Positions 1 through 5,613 of a stretch of DNA of 33,430 nt are shown here, in pieces. Source of the stretch: a virus. The notes beneath the pieces are model-generated. The model was not told where the DNA came from, did not search any database, and saw nothing but the letters and a program-made list of their open reading frames with translations. The stretch lies in the IMG/VR virus record IMGVR_UViG_3300035703_000285, positions 1 to 33,430 of that record. One strand, given 5' to 3'. The position numbers and the translations under genes are program-made. Position 1 is the stretch's first letter, and each line of letters opens with the position of its first letter.

Positions 1-11
1 TTTATTGGTAG

Positions 12-46
12 AAAAAAACGCCCCGACTGGTCGTAGCAGTCGGGGC
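12..46 (-). terminator. Rho-independent terminator or attenuator in the primase leader
   Basis: Read on the minus strand, a perfect 9-bp stem (GCCCCGACT / AGTCGGGGC, arms at 46-38 and 28-20) encloses a 9-nt loop (37-29) and is followed by G and seven T (18-12). It ends the operon whose last gene stops at 124. Because the circle closes here, it also sits in the 5' leader of the primase gene. The loop is exactly complementary to bases 91-83 upstream, so a competing fold is possible. A second copy is at 33315-33349. Confidence 0.9.
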
Positions 47-110
47 AGGCCAAGGTAGCGGCTTTGCTTACGTCTACCTGCGGCTACGACCTCGCTGGCA
101 AACTCTAATA

Positions 111-118
111 CAAATATA
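111..118 (-). promoter_or_regulatory. Candidate Bacteroidota promoter -7 box for the primase operon
   Basis: The minus strand reads TATATTTG, an exact match to the Bacteroidota -7 consensus TAnnTTTG. It lies just after the stop of the gene at 124-345 and upstream of the leader hairpin and primase gene. No clear TTTG -33 box is visible 19-21 bp upstream, so this is moderate evidence only. The second copy is at 33414-33421. Confidence 0.45.
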
Positions 119-123
119 CAACA

Positions 124-345
124 TTAAGTCATATTTTGACCTCGCCGGTCGTGTTCGTCTGCGACATTTCGCATCGCGTCAATGATGTTGTTGTCCATGT
201 ACGTTGCGGCAATCGCAAGGTCGTAAAACAACTGCACCAGTTCAGTGGCAGTGAGATCACTGTTGTCACTTTCAATGCTGATGCGCTTGCCGTCGATTTG
301 CAGGCTTAGCTTTAAGCCGAGGTCAGAATGGGAGGTCGCTGCCAT
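124..345 (-). CDS. Hypothetical protein, 73 aa, last gene of the ERF/SSB-like operon
   Basis: I do not recognise a family. The start at 345 (MAATSHSD) was chosen because the preceding bases (AAACCAGAACCCA-ATG) match the A/C-rich leader seen before many genes here. A longer reading to 435 would run far into the upstream gene. The protein is soluble and probably helical in its C-terminal half (residues about 30-70). It overlaps the SSB-like gene by 23 nt, implying coupled translation. The terminator at 12-46 follows the stop. Confidence 0.7.
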   Translation of the reverse strand: MAATSHSDLGLKLSLQIDGKRISIESDNSDLTATELVQLFYDLAIAATYMDNNIIDAMRNVADEHDRRGQNMT

Positions 346-580
346 TGGGTTCTGGTTTAGTGGTGAATGACTGCGCTGGTGCTGGACGCTCTGCGGTCTG
401 CTGCTTGACCTGCACGTTGCCGGCCAAGAACTCACCCTTTGCGCCTTGCTTGCGCCACAGTGCGACTTGATATTCTACACCGTTCAGGAGTAGGTTGCCC
501 TTCCATGACGGTGCGTTGGCATTGTCGGATTGGTTGGTGAAGACGCTGATGTCGCCGTCTTTTTTTTGGTAATTTGACAT
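323..580 (-). CDS. Small SSB-like / DUF736-like protein, 85 aa
   Basis: The N-terminal 55 residues follow a pattern of short beta-type proteins (GDISVFTNQ, then WKGNLLLNGVEYQVALWRK) that resembles DUF736-like and compact OB-type proteins. The last residues, GSDLPF, resemble the acidic tip by which single-stranded DNA-binding proteins recruit partners. A role coating single-stranded DNA beside the ERF annealing protein of the same operon is inferred from this tail and the context. It starts 14 nt after the previous stop, with the leader ACCAAAACCAAACT before ATG. Codons 5-7 contain an A-run that is not obviously slippery. The DNA-binding call is tentative. Confidence 0.6.
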   Translation of the reverse strand: MSNYQKKDGDISVFTNQSDNANAPSWKGNLLLNGVEYQVALWRKQGAKGEFLAGNVQVKQQTAERPAPAQSFTTKPEPNGSDLPF

Positions 581-594
581 AGTTTGGTTTTGGT

Positions 595-801
595 TTAAGG
601 TTTAATTTTGTTGTAATAAGATTCTAAATATGGTCGTTCAACCTTTGTAAGCCCCCAGCGGTCTATCGCCGCTTCGGCAAATTCAAAGGCAAACTCCTCC
701 ATCGCTTTAATAATCCACTCTCTATCGACTTGGTGGAAGTGCATTTCGTTTGCGTCCTCGTGGTATTTCAGGACTTCATCTGCGGTAAAGATTTTTTTCA
801 T
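595..801 (-). CDS. Hypothetical protein, 68 aa
   Basis: No family recognised. The product is a small acidic, largely helical protein (MKKIFTADEVLKYHEDANEM) of the kind common in Bacteroidota phage early regions. The start at 801 follows an A/C-rich leader (CCCCAAACAAA). The gene lies between two other small early genes and is probably co-transcribed with the SSB-like gene, whose start is 14 nt downstream of this stop. Confidence 0.75.
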   Translation of the reverse strand: MKKIFTADEVLKYHEDANEMHFHQVDREWIIKAMEEFAFEFAEAAIDRWGLTKVERPYLESYYNKIKP

Positions 802-869
802 TTTGTTTGGGGATTTGTCGGAATTTCCGATTTTTCTTTTCGTTTTTCATATCGTTCTTGTTTGTAAAA

Positions 870-1127
870 TTAAGCATTGTGACTTTCCCACCAATCAGCC
901 GCTTTCTGCATTTGCCCAAGCAAGCCGCCATCGTGTTCGGTTCCTACGTGGTTGCGCAGGTCGTGGATGATTTCCTTTTGTCGCTTGCTGAATCCGATGT
1001 CGGTGTAGGAAGGAATCGGGATGTCACCGCTGTCATCGTCAAACCAGTCGGATGCAGAAAAGTACATAGGCACGCTAAAGCCACCTGCTTCGGTTTCAAT
1101 TTCAAAGATAAATTCGATGTCGTTCAT
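870..1127 (-). CDS. Hypothetical acidic protein, 85 aa
   Basis: No family recognised. The sequence is acidic (MNDIEFIFEIETE, FDDDSGD) and ends with a probable helix (about residues 45-80, including GQMQKAADWWES). It overlaps the stop of the upstream gene as ATGA, the usual coupling in this operon. The bases before the ATG (AACCCCAACCCAACT) carry the recurrent A/C leader even though they are also the 3' end of the previous gene. Confidence 0.75.
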   Translation of the reverse strand: MNDIEFIFEIETEAGGFSVPMYFSASDWFDDDSGDIPIPSYTDIGFSKRQKEIIHDLRNHVGTEHDGGLLGQMQKAADWWESHNA

Positions 1128-1489
1128 AGTTGGGTTGGGGTTAAAAGTTCAATTAGTTTTTTTAGGCAGGCAAGTTCAGCTTCTTCGTAGTTGTTGCCAT
1201 GATGCACTAAAGAGCATTGAACATAAACATTATAGTAGCTTGGCTCGCAATCAAAATCAAGCTCAACAAAATGATTTAATCCGTGCCTCACCCTAAACCA
1301 CCTGAATGCTTGTTGGTAGAGGGGTGCAATTACTTCATCTTTATGCACATTATGCGAATAGAGGTAATATCCTTCCGATTCATACAACTCACCAATAGCG
1401 TTGTAAAATGAAAAGCATTGCTCATCAAACCCAAGACCTTTTAGTGCAAGGGCTTGTTCATAAGGGATAAATTCGTTTTTCATACTCAT
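1124..1489 (-). CDS. Hypothetical protein, 121 aa
   Basis: No family recognised. The start at 1489 (MSMKNEFIPYEQALALK) was chosen because a 59-aa gene ends at 1509 just upstream and the leader CGCCAAAACAAGAA is A-rich; the ATG at 1483 is an alternative. The pattern 'EQALALKGLGFDEQCFSFY' followed by aromatic-rich segments (YESEGYYLYSHN, AFRWFRVRHGLNH) is typical of small phage proteins that read as 'aa-tRNA-independent' hypothetical proteins without known function. The C-terminal helix ends with LKKLIELLTPTQL. Confidence 0.7.
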   Translation of the reverse strand: MSMKNEFIPYEQALALKGLGFDEQCFSFYNAIGELYESEGYYLYSHNVHKDEVIAPLYQQAFRWFRVRHGLNHFVELDFDCEPSYYNVYVQCSLVHHGNNYEEAELACLKKLIELLTPTQL

Positions 1490-1508
1490 TTCTTGTTTTG
1501 GCGTGAAT

Positions 1509-1688
1509 TTACTTCTTGATTTGGCGGCTGTCAAGTTCCTCCAAGACCAGCCGCAGTTTGTCTGCGGCTGAATCTCGTACGGCGTGGTCATTGGCGATTC
1601 GCATCACCAACTCGCAGTTGGCTTGCTCGACGTGCAGGTTGGCAATGCTCAACCCTGCCAGCCATAGTTTGTAGGCTAATGGTGTCAT
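1509..1688 (-). CDS. Small hypothetical protein, 59 aa
   Basis: An open frame of 59 codons begins with ATG at 1688 and ends with TAA at 1509. It begins MTPLAYKLWLAGLSIANLHV and ends SRQIKK, and is probably one long helix or a helical hairpin. The start overlaps the upstream stop as ATGA, which supports that it is translated. Without it there would be a 195-nt hole in an otherwise tightly packed operon. Function unknown. Confidence 0.65.
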   Translation of the reverse strand: MTPLAYKLWLAGLSIANLHVEQANCELVMRIANDHAVRDSAADKLRLVLEELDSRQIKK

Positions 1689-1771
1689 TTGAATGTAACG
1701 GTTAAGGTGGTTTTATTGGGTTTCATCGGTAGCACTGGCACAATCTCGCCAGTGTCAGGGTCAACTATCAC
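1685..1771 (-). repeat. Diverged 87-bp repeat, copy A (copy B at 2148-2234)
   Basis: The 87 bp at 1685-1771 align without gaps to 2148-2234. Both start with the stop/ATG overlap, share GAATGTAACGGTTAA on the plus strand, and encode the same 29-residue tail. Most differences are synonymous or conservative, so both copies appear to be under protein-level selection. Confidence 0.85.
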
Positions 1772-1840
1772 GGCCTTGCCAAGCTGCATGTTGTTGTGGG
1801 ATAGCGACATCATCGCTTCGTCGCGTTCAAATTGTGTCAT
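1685..1840 (-). CDS. Small protein, 51 aa, duplicate of the C-terminus of the 2148-2582 product
   Basis: ATG at 1840 overlaps the previous stop as ATGA, and its own stop overlaps the next ATG in the same way. The last 29 residues (IVDPDTGEIVPVLPMKP, then KTTLTVTFK) match almost residue for residue the last 29 of the gene at 2148-2582 (IVDPNTGEVVPVVPVKP, then KTTLTVTFR). The N-terminal 22 residues are unrelated. It looks like a partial gene duplication that became a stand-alone small gene, or a piece of an ancestral full-length paralogue. Function unknown. Confidence 0.7.
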   Translation of the reverse strand: MTQFERDEAMMSLSHNNMQLGKAVIVDPDTGEIVPVLPMKPNKTTLTVTFK

Positions 1841-2151
1841 AGTTTAATTAGTTTATACTTTACACCATCGATTTCTATTATTTTATCTTCGCAAGGCTTT
1901 GGCCGTTTGTCTACGATTTTACCATCTGAATCCTCATAGTAAATTTGATTGCCTTGAGAATCGTATTCCCACTTTGCCCAAAATTTATCTGAATCCTCAA
2001 AGTAGATTTCATTGCCCTTAGAATCGTATTCTCGCTTTGTCCAAAATCCATTTGAATCCTCAAAGTAGATTTGATTACCATTCTTGTCTTTGATTTCCAA
2101 TTCATCATTGGTTTCAAAGTTCCATTTGATTTGTTGTGCTATTGTTTTCAT
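1837..2151 (-). CDS. Protein with 21-residue tandem repeats, 104 aa
   Basis: After an N-terminal segment (MKTIAQQIKWNFETND) the protein contains three tandem copies of a 21-residue unit of the form GN(Q/E)IY(F/Y)EDS..FW.K.EYDS, then a C-terminal tail ending DGVKYKLIKL. The unit is rich in aromatic and acidic residues and resembles the YD/MORN-like repeats seen in other phage and bacterial proteins of unknown function. The gene is sandwiched by ATGA overlaps and sits between the two copies of the 87-bp repeat. This suggests insertion or duplication in this cassette. A binding or decoy role is conceivable but not shown. Confidence 0.8.
   Translation of the reverse strand: MKTIAQQIKWNFETNDELEIKDKNGNQIYFEDSNGFWTKREYDSKGNEIYFEDSDKFWAKWEYDSQGNQIYYEDSDGKIVDKRPKPCEDKIIEIDGVKYKLIKL
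1928..2106 (-). repeat. 63-bp tandem repeat inside the repeat-protein gene
   Basis: Units begin at 1928, 1991 and 2054, each starting GAATCCTCA on the plus strand. The period is exactly 63 bp (21 codons), so changes in copy number keep the frame. The third unit is partial and diverged. Confidence 0.9.
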
Positions 2152-2582
2152 CTGAATGTAACGGTTAATGTAGTTTTTGCAGGCTTCACTGGTACCACTG
2201 GCACGACTTCGCCAGTGTTTGGGTCAACGATGGCGGCGGTGCTTGCCATCTTAAACGCGGTCTTGACTAACTCGTGTCTTGCTTTGAGGCGGTCTGCCAG
2301 TTCAACGCAGACTGGATCTTGCGTAAAGTCCGGCATGTCACGCGGCTCGCGTAGCTGCACACTTGCGCCGTGGAACTTAAACTCGCCCTTGCCGTAAGTC
2401 GCGGCGGTGTCTTTCGCCAGCTCTTCTGTGCGCTCGATGATAGCCTCCAGCGCCTTCACAACCGCCTTGCAGCGGATGTGAACGGAAAGCGGATCGACGT
2501 TGCCGTCCATGACTTCGGCGGTGACGTGGTTGACGAAGGCCTCTATCTCTGACCTGTCGATGTTGGTGGGCAGCGTCAGCAC
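2148..2582 (-). CDS. Hypothetical early protein, 144 aa (GTG start with a strong Shine-Dalgarno)
   Basis: A helical protein of unknown function. Residues about 30-60 (IRCKAVVKALEAIIERTEELAKD) look like a coiled segment, followed by a conserved-looking core (KGEFKFHGASVQLREPRDMPDF). A 29-residue tail is duplicated in the gene at 1685-1840. The start is GTG at 2582, preceded by AGGAGGTGACCA, a full match to the anti-Shine-Dalgarno sequence. This is unlike the A/C-rich leaders of its neighbours. It overlaps the upstream 56-aa gene by 7 nt. Confidence 0.8.
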   Translation of the reverse strand: MLTLPTNIDRSEIEAFVNHVTAEVMDGNVDPLSVHIRCKAVVKALEAIIERTEELAKDTAATYGKGEFKFHGASVQLREPRDMPDFTQDPVCVELADRLKARHELVKTAFKMASTAAIVDPNTGEVVPVVPVKPAKTTLTVTFR

Positions 2583-2746
2583 TGGTCACCTCCTTGCAGT
2601 TTTGCGATGAACTGTTGACGCTCCTTCATCTGGGCTTCTTTGAACGCGAGCAGGTCGAGGTTCTGCTTCCATCCGAAGGCGTAGCGCTCTTCGCGTTGCT
2701 TGTTGATGAACTTGGTCATCAGGTTTTTAACTTCTTGCTTTTTCAT
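2576..2746 (-). CDS. Small basic helical protein, 56 aa
   Basis: ATG at 2746 follows TAA and the leader CCAACCAACCAACCA. The product begins MKKQEVKNLMTKFINKQ and is a lysine- and glutamine-rich helix ending AKLQGGDQC. The codons for its last residues also form the strong ribosome-binding site of the next gene (AGGAGGTGA). It fills what would be a 180-nt gap between ERF and the 144-aa gene. Function unknown. Confidence 0.7.
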   Translation of the reverse strand: MKKQEVKNLMTKFINKQREERYAFGWKQNLDLLAFKEAQMKERQQFIAKLQGGDQC

Positions 2747-2761
2747 TGGTTGGTTGGTTGG

Positions 2762-3331
2762 TTAAAGGGTTGAAAGGTATTTGATTCCGGATTCGTACTT
2801 CGCCGCATCCCAGTTCTCGCGCGCCTCCAGCTTGTAGCGCTCTTGTGGATCGGCGACCTTAGCCATCAGCATTTGACCGTATTTCACACGCAGGTTTTGC
2901 AGGTCGTCGCTTTTTGCAGCTACTATTGGCGATTCAATTTCGCTGTCAATCATTGCATAGGGTACAATCATTAACTGCGCAAGAGCATACTTAAATGCTG
3001 CCGACAGTGCCTTGTTTGATGATTTATCGCCGCTGTCCATGCCTTCACCGACGACCTCGGTTGTTGCGCTGCTGCCATCCTCGGCTATAAATGTAAACTG
3101 TGCGGTCATCATTGTGTAAATGAGTGCGCTGCCCTTGTTTGACACTCTTTCCTCGCGACTGATATTAACGATTTTGGTTTGCACGTACACTCCGTGCTTC
3201 GCGAAAATTGGATGACAGGCGTTCATAAAGTCCTCAATGCCGCGGTACTTATAACCTTGCTGTTGATTGGTTTTGTTTTTACCGATAGCACCAATTTCTC
3301 GCATGCATTCTATTATTTTACTGTGAATCAT
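2762..3331 (-). CDS. erf: ERF-family single-strand annealing protein
   Basis: This 189-aa protein matches the ERF superfamily. The signature region begins QQQGYKYRGIEDFMNACHPI, continues with a beta-rich core (IYTMMTAQFTFIAEDGSSA), and has the segment GEGMDSGDKSSNKALSAAFK followed by YALAQLMIVP. ERF proteins form rings that anneal complementary single strands during phage recombination and recombination-dependent replication. The C-terminal 50 residues are variable and probably recruit partners. The SSB-like gene downstream and the VRR-NUC nuclease elsewhere could complete a recombination set. The start overlaps the upstream 46-aa gene by 14 nt. Confidence 0.9.
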   Translation of the reverse strand: MIHSKIIECMREIGAIGKNKTNQQQGYKYRGIEDFMNACHPIFAKHGVYVQTKIVNISREERVSNKGSALIYTMMTAQFTFIAEDGSSATTEVVGEGMDSGDKSSNKALSAAFKYALAQLMIVPYAMIDSEIESPIVAAKSDDLQNLRVKYGQMLMAKVADPQERYKLEARENWDAAKYESGIKYLSTL

Positions 3332-3458
3332 TTTTTGTTGGTTTATTTGGTTTAGTTGGTTGGTTGGCAGCGAAGTTCAACGCGGCGCGGATGCTGCCAT
3401 AGCGCGCCCGGCATAGGGTGAGGGTGTCAGCCTCGCAGTAGACGGAAGTAAGTTGCAT
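3318..3458 (-). CDS. Small hypothetical protein, 46 aa
   Basis: The start at 3458 (MQLTSVYCEADTLTLCRARY) lies 10 nt after the previous TAA, with the leader CCAATCCAAA. A longer reading to 3506 would overlap the upstream gene. The C-terminal QPTKPNKPTKNDSQ is the translation of the A/C-rich leader of the ERF gene, so here the leader motif has been absorbed into coding sequence. Function unknown. Confidence 0.6.
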   Translation of the reverse strand: MQLTSVYCEADTLTLCRARYGSIRAALNFAANQPTKPNKPTKNDSQ

Positions 3459-3468
3459 TTTGGATTGG

Positions 3469-3651
3469 TTAGAAAGTGTAGGTGTCATCGTCTTTGTTGA
3501 GTTCATTGTTTTTCTTTAGGTACGCAAATATACATAAATAAATAATAGGCAGCGCGCAGAATGATATGTACCACCACCAGCGGTCATGGAAGTCAGCCAT
3601 CATGTAGACCATTGACAGCAGGAAGGGGAGGATCAGGAGTAGGTTGGCCAT
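3469..3651 (-). CDS. Small membrane protein, 60 aa
   Basis: Two hydrophobic segments (residues about 3-18, LLLILPFLLSMVYMMA, and 25-44, WWWYISFCALPIIYLCIFAY) are separated by a short polar turn (DFHDR). A charged tail follows (KKNNELNKDDDTYTF). It is probably an inner-membrane hairpin. The start overlaps the previous stop by one base (TAATG). Similar small membrane proteins in phage early regions may affect superinfection or the host membrane, but nothing here shows the role. Confidence 0.7.
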   Translation of the reverse strand: MANLLLILPFLLSMVYMMADFHDRWWWYISFCALPIIYLCIFAYLKKNNELNKDDDTYTF

Positions 3652-3863
3652 TAGTAGAATAGGTTTTGGAAGTTAGACAGTGTGCGGTCTTTGCCCAGCA
3701 CTACAAGCAGCGTTTGTATTTCGTCGAAGGTGCAGAGTGTATAGAAGTGCTTGCGTGTTAGGAACTCAACGCAGAACTCTCTGCTGTGCGGGTGTTCGTA
3801 GCTTTGGATGGCGTCGCGGGTTTCGCCTCTCATGCGATCCCACAGTGTTGGTACTTGTTGCAT
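3651..3863 (-). CDS. Hypothetical protein, 70 aa
   Basis: The start at 3863 (MQQVPTLWDRMRGETRDAIQ) is 2 nt after the stop of the previous small gene and follows AAACCAAAATTAACT, part of the recurrent leader. The longer open frame to 4004 is an overlap artefact. The protein appears alpha-helical and ends with hydrophobic residues (LSNFQNLFY). No family recognised. Confidence 0.7.
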   Translation of the reverse strand: MQQVPTLWDRMRGETRDAIQSYEHPHSREFCVEFLTRKHFYTLCTFDEIQTLLVVLGKDRTLSNFQNLFY

Positions 3864-3865
3864 AG

Positions 3866-4033
3866 TTAATTTTGGTTTAGAAGGTTTTGACGTGCTTGAA
3901 GGTAGCGGCCGTAGAGTTCGTAGTTGAACGTCAGCGGCCTTTTGGTTTCGCTGGATGAAGGCGTTGCGGTTCGTTCCAGCATGTAGCGGATGTGGCGATG
4001 CCACGCGTAGAGGTATGCGGGGATGAAGTTCAT
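3866..4033 (-). CDS. Small hypothetical protein, 55 aa
   Basis: ATG at 4033 overlaps the previous stop as ATGA and TAA at 3866 is 2 nt before the next ATG. The product (MNFIPAYLYAWHRHIRYMLE, ending GRYLQARQNLLNQN) is basic and helical. The tight packing on both sides is the main support. Function unknown. Confidence 0.65.
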   Translation of the reverse strand: MNFIPAYLYAWHRHIRYMLERTATPSSSETKRPLTFNYELYGRYLQARQNLLNQN

Positions 4034-4290
4034 GGTTTGGTTGGGTTTAAGGTTGGCATTGGTAGAGGTGTTGATGAGCGTTGGAAGCGGATGAAGCGAA
4101 ACCAGTCGCGGTGTTGGCTGCGAAATAGCGCGTCTACAATTTGACGTGTCCGCGTCGGGTTGCTGTTTGACCGGAACGGATATTCGGCGTGCATTGCGTA
4201 CATCCCGCTGGGCAGCTTGTGGATGTAGGCCTCAACGATATTGCCGTTGTCAAGGGTGATGGGTGTGTGAGCGATGATGTCGTGTTGCAT
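4030..4290 (-). CDS. Hypothetical protein, 86 aa
   Basis: The start at 4290 follows AAACCCAAACCCA. The N-terminal half looks like beta strands (ITLDNGNIVEAYIHKLPSG). It is followed by a basic segment with the pattern TRTRQIVDALFRSQHRDWFRF. The C-terminal PTLNPTKP is the translated leader of the next gene. No family recognised. Confidence 0.7.
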   Translation of the reverse strand: MQHDIIAHTPITLDNGNIVEAYIHKLPSGMYAMHAEYPFRSNSNPTRTRQIVDALFRSQHRDWFRFIRFQRSSTPLPMPTLNPTKP

Positions 4291-4353
4291 TGGGTTTGGG
4301 TTTAGAGGGTTAAAAGAATGCGCGTTGTCAAGTCGCGCCCCTTGGTGGTTGGT

Positions 4354-4542
4354 TTAGTAAATTTCCCTTCTCCAACTTGTGCCGTGTATTTTTTTTATGG
4401 TTTTATTATTTAAAATCGTACAATAAAAACCATCAGCATAAGCATATTGATTTTCCATTTTAAATGTTTTAGGCTCTCTGCCAAAGTATGCAATAAAATC
4501 AGCTTTAATCTTTTGCTCTAATTTGATGTTTGTGGTAGTCAT
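4354..4542 (-). CDS. Hypothetical protein, 62 aa, first gene after the strong promoter
   Basis: The start at 4542 (MTTTNIKLEQKIKADFIAYF) was chosen because it follows the leader AAACCCAAAAACA. The longer frame to 4722 would cross the promoter. The product is small and basic (pattern GREPKTFKME, then KKIHGTSWRRE). Being first after the promoter at 4592-4624, it is likely expressed early. No family recognised. Confidence 0.7.
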   Translation of the reverse strand: MTTTNIKLEQKIKADFIAYFGREPKTFKMENQYAYADGFYCTILNNKTIKKIHGTSWRREIY

Positions 4543-4591
4543 TGTTTTTGGGTTTAAAGGGTTAGTGTGTTTTTTTCCGTTTTGGTATATG

Positions 4592-4624
4592 CAAATATAC
4601 ATACATATATATATACGTTCCAAA
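4592..4624 (-). promoter_or_regulatory. Bacteroidota-type promoter for the ERF/small-gene operon
   Basis: On the minus strand, TTTG (4624-4621) is followed after 21 bp by TATATTTG (4599-4592). This matches the Bacteroidota -33 (TTTG) and -7 (TAnnTTTG) elements at their usual spacing. The spacer is an unusual run of alternating TA. The region lies in the largest gap on this side of the map (4543-4722) and points into the run of small genes down to 124. Confidence 0.8.
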
Positions 4625-4670
4625 TGTTTTTTTATTTTTTTTTCTGCGTTTCCAGCGCGTAGACGCACTT

Positions 4671-4689
4671 TTGGACAAAACTTGTCCAA
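4671..4689. promoter_or_regulatory. Perfect 8+3+8 palindrome upstream of the promoter
   Basis: TTGGACAA-AAC-TTGTCCAA is a perfect inverted repeat 47 bp upstream of the -33 box and 34 bp after the spanin stop. No T-run follows on either strand, so it is not a classical terminator. It could be an operator for a dimeric regulator or an mRNA 3'-end stabilising hairpin. Confidence 0.6.
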
Positions 4690-4722
4690 CGCCCCCGATT
4701 TCCAAGCCTTGATTTTCCGCAC

Positions 4723-5139
4723 TTACCTCAACCGCGCGAATAAAACGACGCTGGCGAGCAGTCCCAAAATCGCTCCAACAAGCAGTATCGGCCACCTGCT
4801 TTTGCGCTTCTTCGGCTCAACAACGACAGTGCGCTCTACGATTGTCGTGTCGCGCATTATTAAGCGTTCTACGACCGTATCTCTGCGCAGGCGTATGACA
4901 ATGCCACTGCCTGAATTTGCTACGCTTAAAACGCTTGTTTTCGCACTGTCGCGCAGGGCGAAGCGGCGCACAACTCCAGCGCTGTCGCAGAGGTCGGGGA
5001 GCGTCAACTCCGTCAAGCTGCCAGCGGTCACGACTTGCCGGTCAGTATGAACGATAGCACTGGTGCGGATCACCTCCGCCGGCTTCCGGCAGCAGCCAAA
5101 AAGCAGGAGGCTAAATATGAGCGTACTCCTGTGCAGCAT
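4723..5139 (-). CDS. Unimolecular spanin (u-spanin), 138 aa
   Basis: The N-terminus is a lipoprotein signal (MLHRSTLIFSLLLFGCC) with an LFGC lipobox and cleavage expected before Cys16. The C-terminus has a single membrane span (about residues 115-137, WPILLVGAILGLLASVVLF) behind a basic stretch (EPKKRKSR). A periplasmic region rich in beta-type sequence lies between. An outer-membrane lipid anchor plus an inner-membrane span in one chain defines u-spanins such as T1 gp11, which fuse the two membranes in the last step of lysis. It overlaps the endolysin gene by 29 nt, and a holin candidate lies upstream. Orthology to a named family was not tested. Confidence 0.8.
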   Translation of the reverse strand: MLHRSTLIFSLLLFGCCRKPAEVIRTSAIVHTDRQVVTAGSLTELTLPDLCDSAGVVRRFALRDSAKTSVLSVANSGSGIVIRLRRDTVVERLIMRDTTIVERTVVVEPKKRKSRWPILLVGAILGLLASVVLFARLR

Positions 5140-5521
5140 TGAAGGATGGGCAGGCTTTGGCTACCTTTGGGAAGTCACGGTGGCCGAGGATCTTGGCCGC
5201 TGGGTACTTGGCCCGCCATTGGTGCAAGACCTGTGAGAGTGCGTCTTTTTGCCCTTGCGTGCGATTGTCAACCGGGTTGCCTCGGCTGTCAACGCCGCCG
5301 ATGTAACTGATGTGGAGGCTGACCGAATTGTAGCCAGCCACGCCGTTGCACACGGTGTCATCGGGTGCCAGCGTGATGACTTCGCCGTTGGGTTTGACGA
5401 CCTTGTGGTATCCGGGTGACTTCCACTTTAGATTGGTGCGCCAGTAGTTCTGAATCGAATCGATTGTCGTTGAGTGCGGTGTCGCCGTGCAGTGTACTAC
5501 GAGGTATTTGATGTTTCGCAT
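5111..5521 (-). CDS. N-acetylmuramoyl-L-alanine amidase endolysin (Amidase_2, T7 lysozyme-like)
   Basis: At 136 aa it has the size and motifs of T7-lysozyme-type amidases. It shows YLVVHCTAT with the first zinc ligand His10, the SPGYHKVV segment with Tyr38, and ILGHRDFPKVAKACPSFN with His114, Lys122 and Cys124 as the remaining zinc ligands and catalytic lysine. It cleaves the bond between N-acetylmuramic acid and L-alanine in peptidoglycan. There is no signal peptide, so it should depend on a holin. It is followed by the overlapping spanin gene. Whether it also inhibits an RNA polymerase, as in T7, cannot be judged. Confidence 0.93.
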   Translation of the reverse strand: MRNIKYLVVHCTATPHSTTIDSIQNYWRTNLKWKSPGYHKVVKPNGEVITLAPDDTVCNGVAGYNSVSLHISYIGGVDSRGNPVDNRTQGQKDALSQVLHQWRAKYPAAKILGHRDFPKVAKACPSFNAAQEYAHI

Positions 5522-5613
5522 GATGCCTGATTAGGTCACAAAATTAAATATCATTCGCCTTCATTTTGCACCCCATCAGGTACGAATCAATACGCCTCCT
5601 ACCACTTTACACC

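Larger units (their letters stand above)
1..127. repeat. Terminal direct repeat, copy 1 (same locus as 33304-33430)
   Basis: Bases 1-127 are identical to 33304-33430. A length of exactly 127 is the largest k-mer commonly used by short-read assemblers, so this most likely marks a closed circular contig and not a biological terminal repeat. The locus is the leader between the last gene of the ERF operon (ending at 124) and the primase gene (starting at 33290). It holds a promoter -7 box and a terminator hairpin. Confidence 0.95.

Noticed and set aside
555-567. A-run in the SSB-like gene as a second frameshift site
   Set aside because: It is at the very start of the gene, and a shift would give only short out-of-frame products.
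779-850. 24-codon minus-strand frame in the gap between the 85-aa and 68-aa genes
   Set aside because: It is too short and low in complexity (Lys/Asn-rich), and it overlaps the next gene start. A leader peptide is possible but unsupported.
3525-3532. TATATTTG on the minus strand as a promoter
   Set aside because: It lies in the coding part of the small membrane protein without a -33 box at the right distance.
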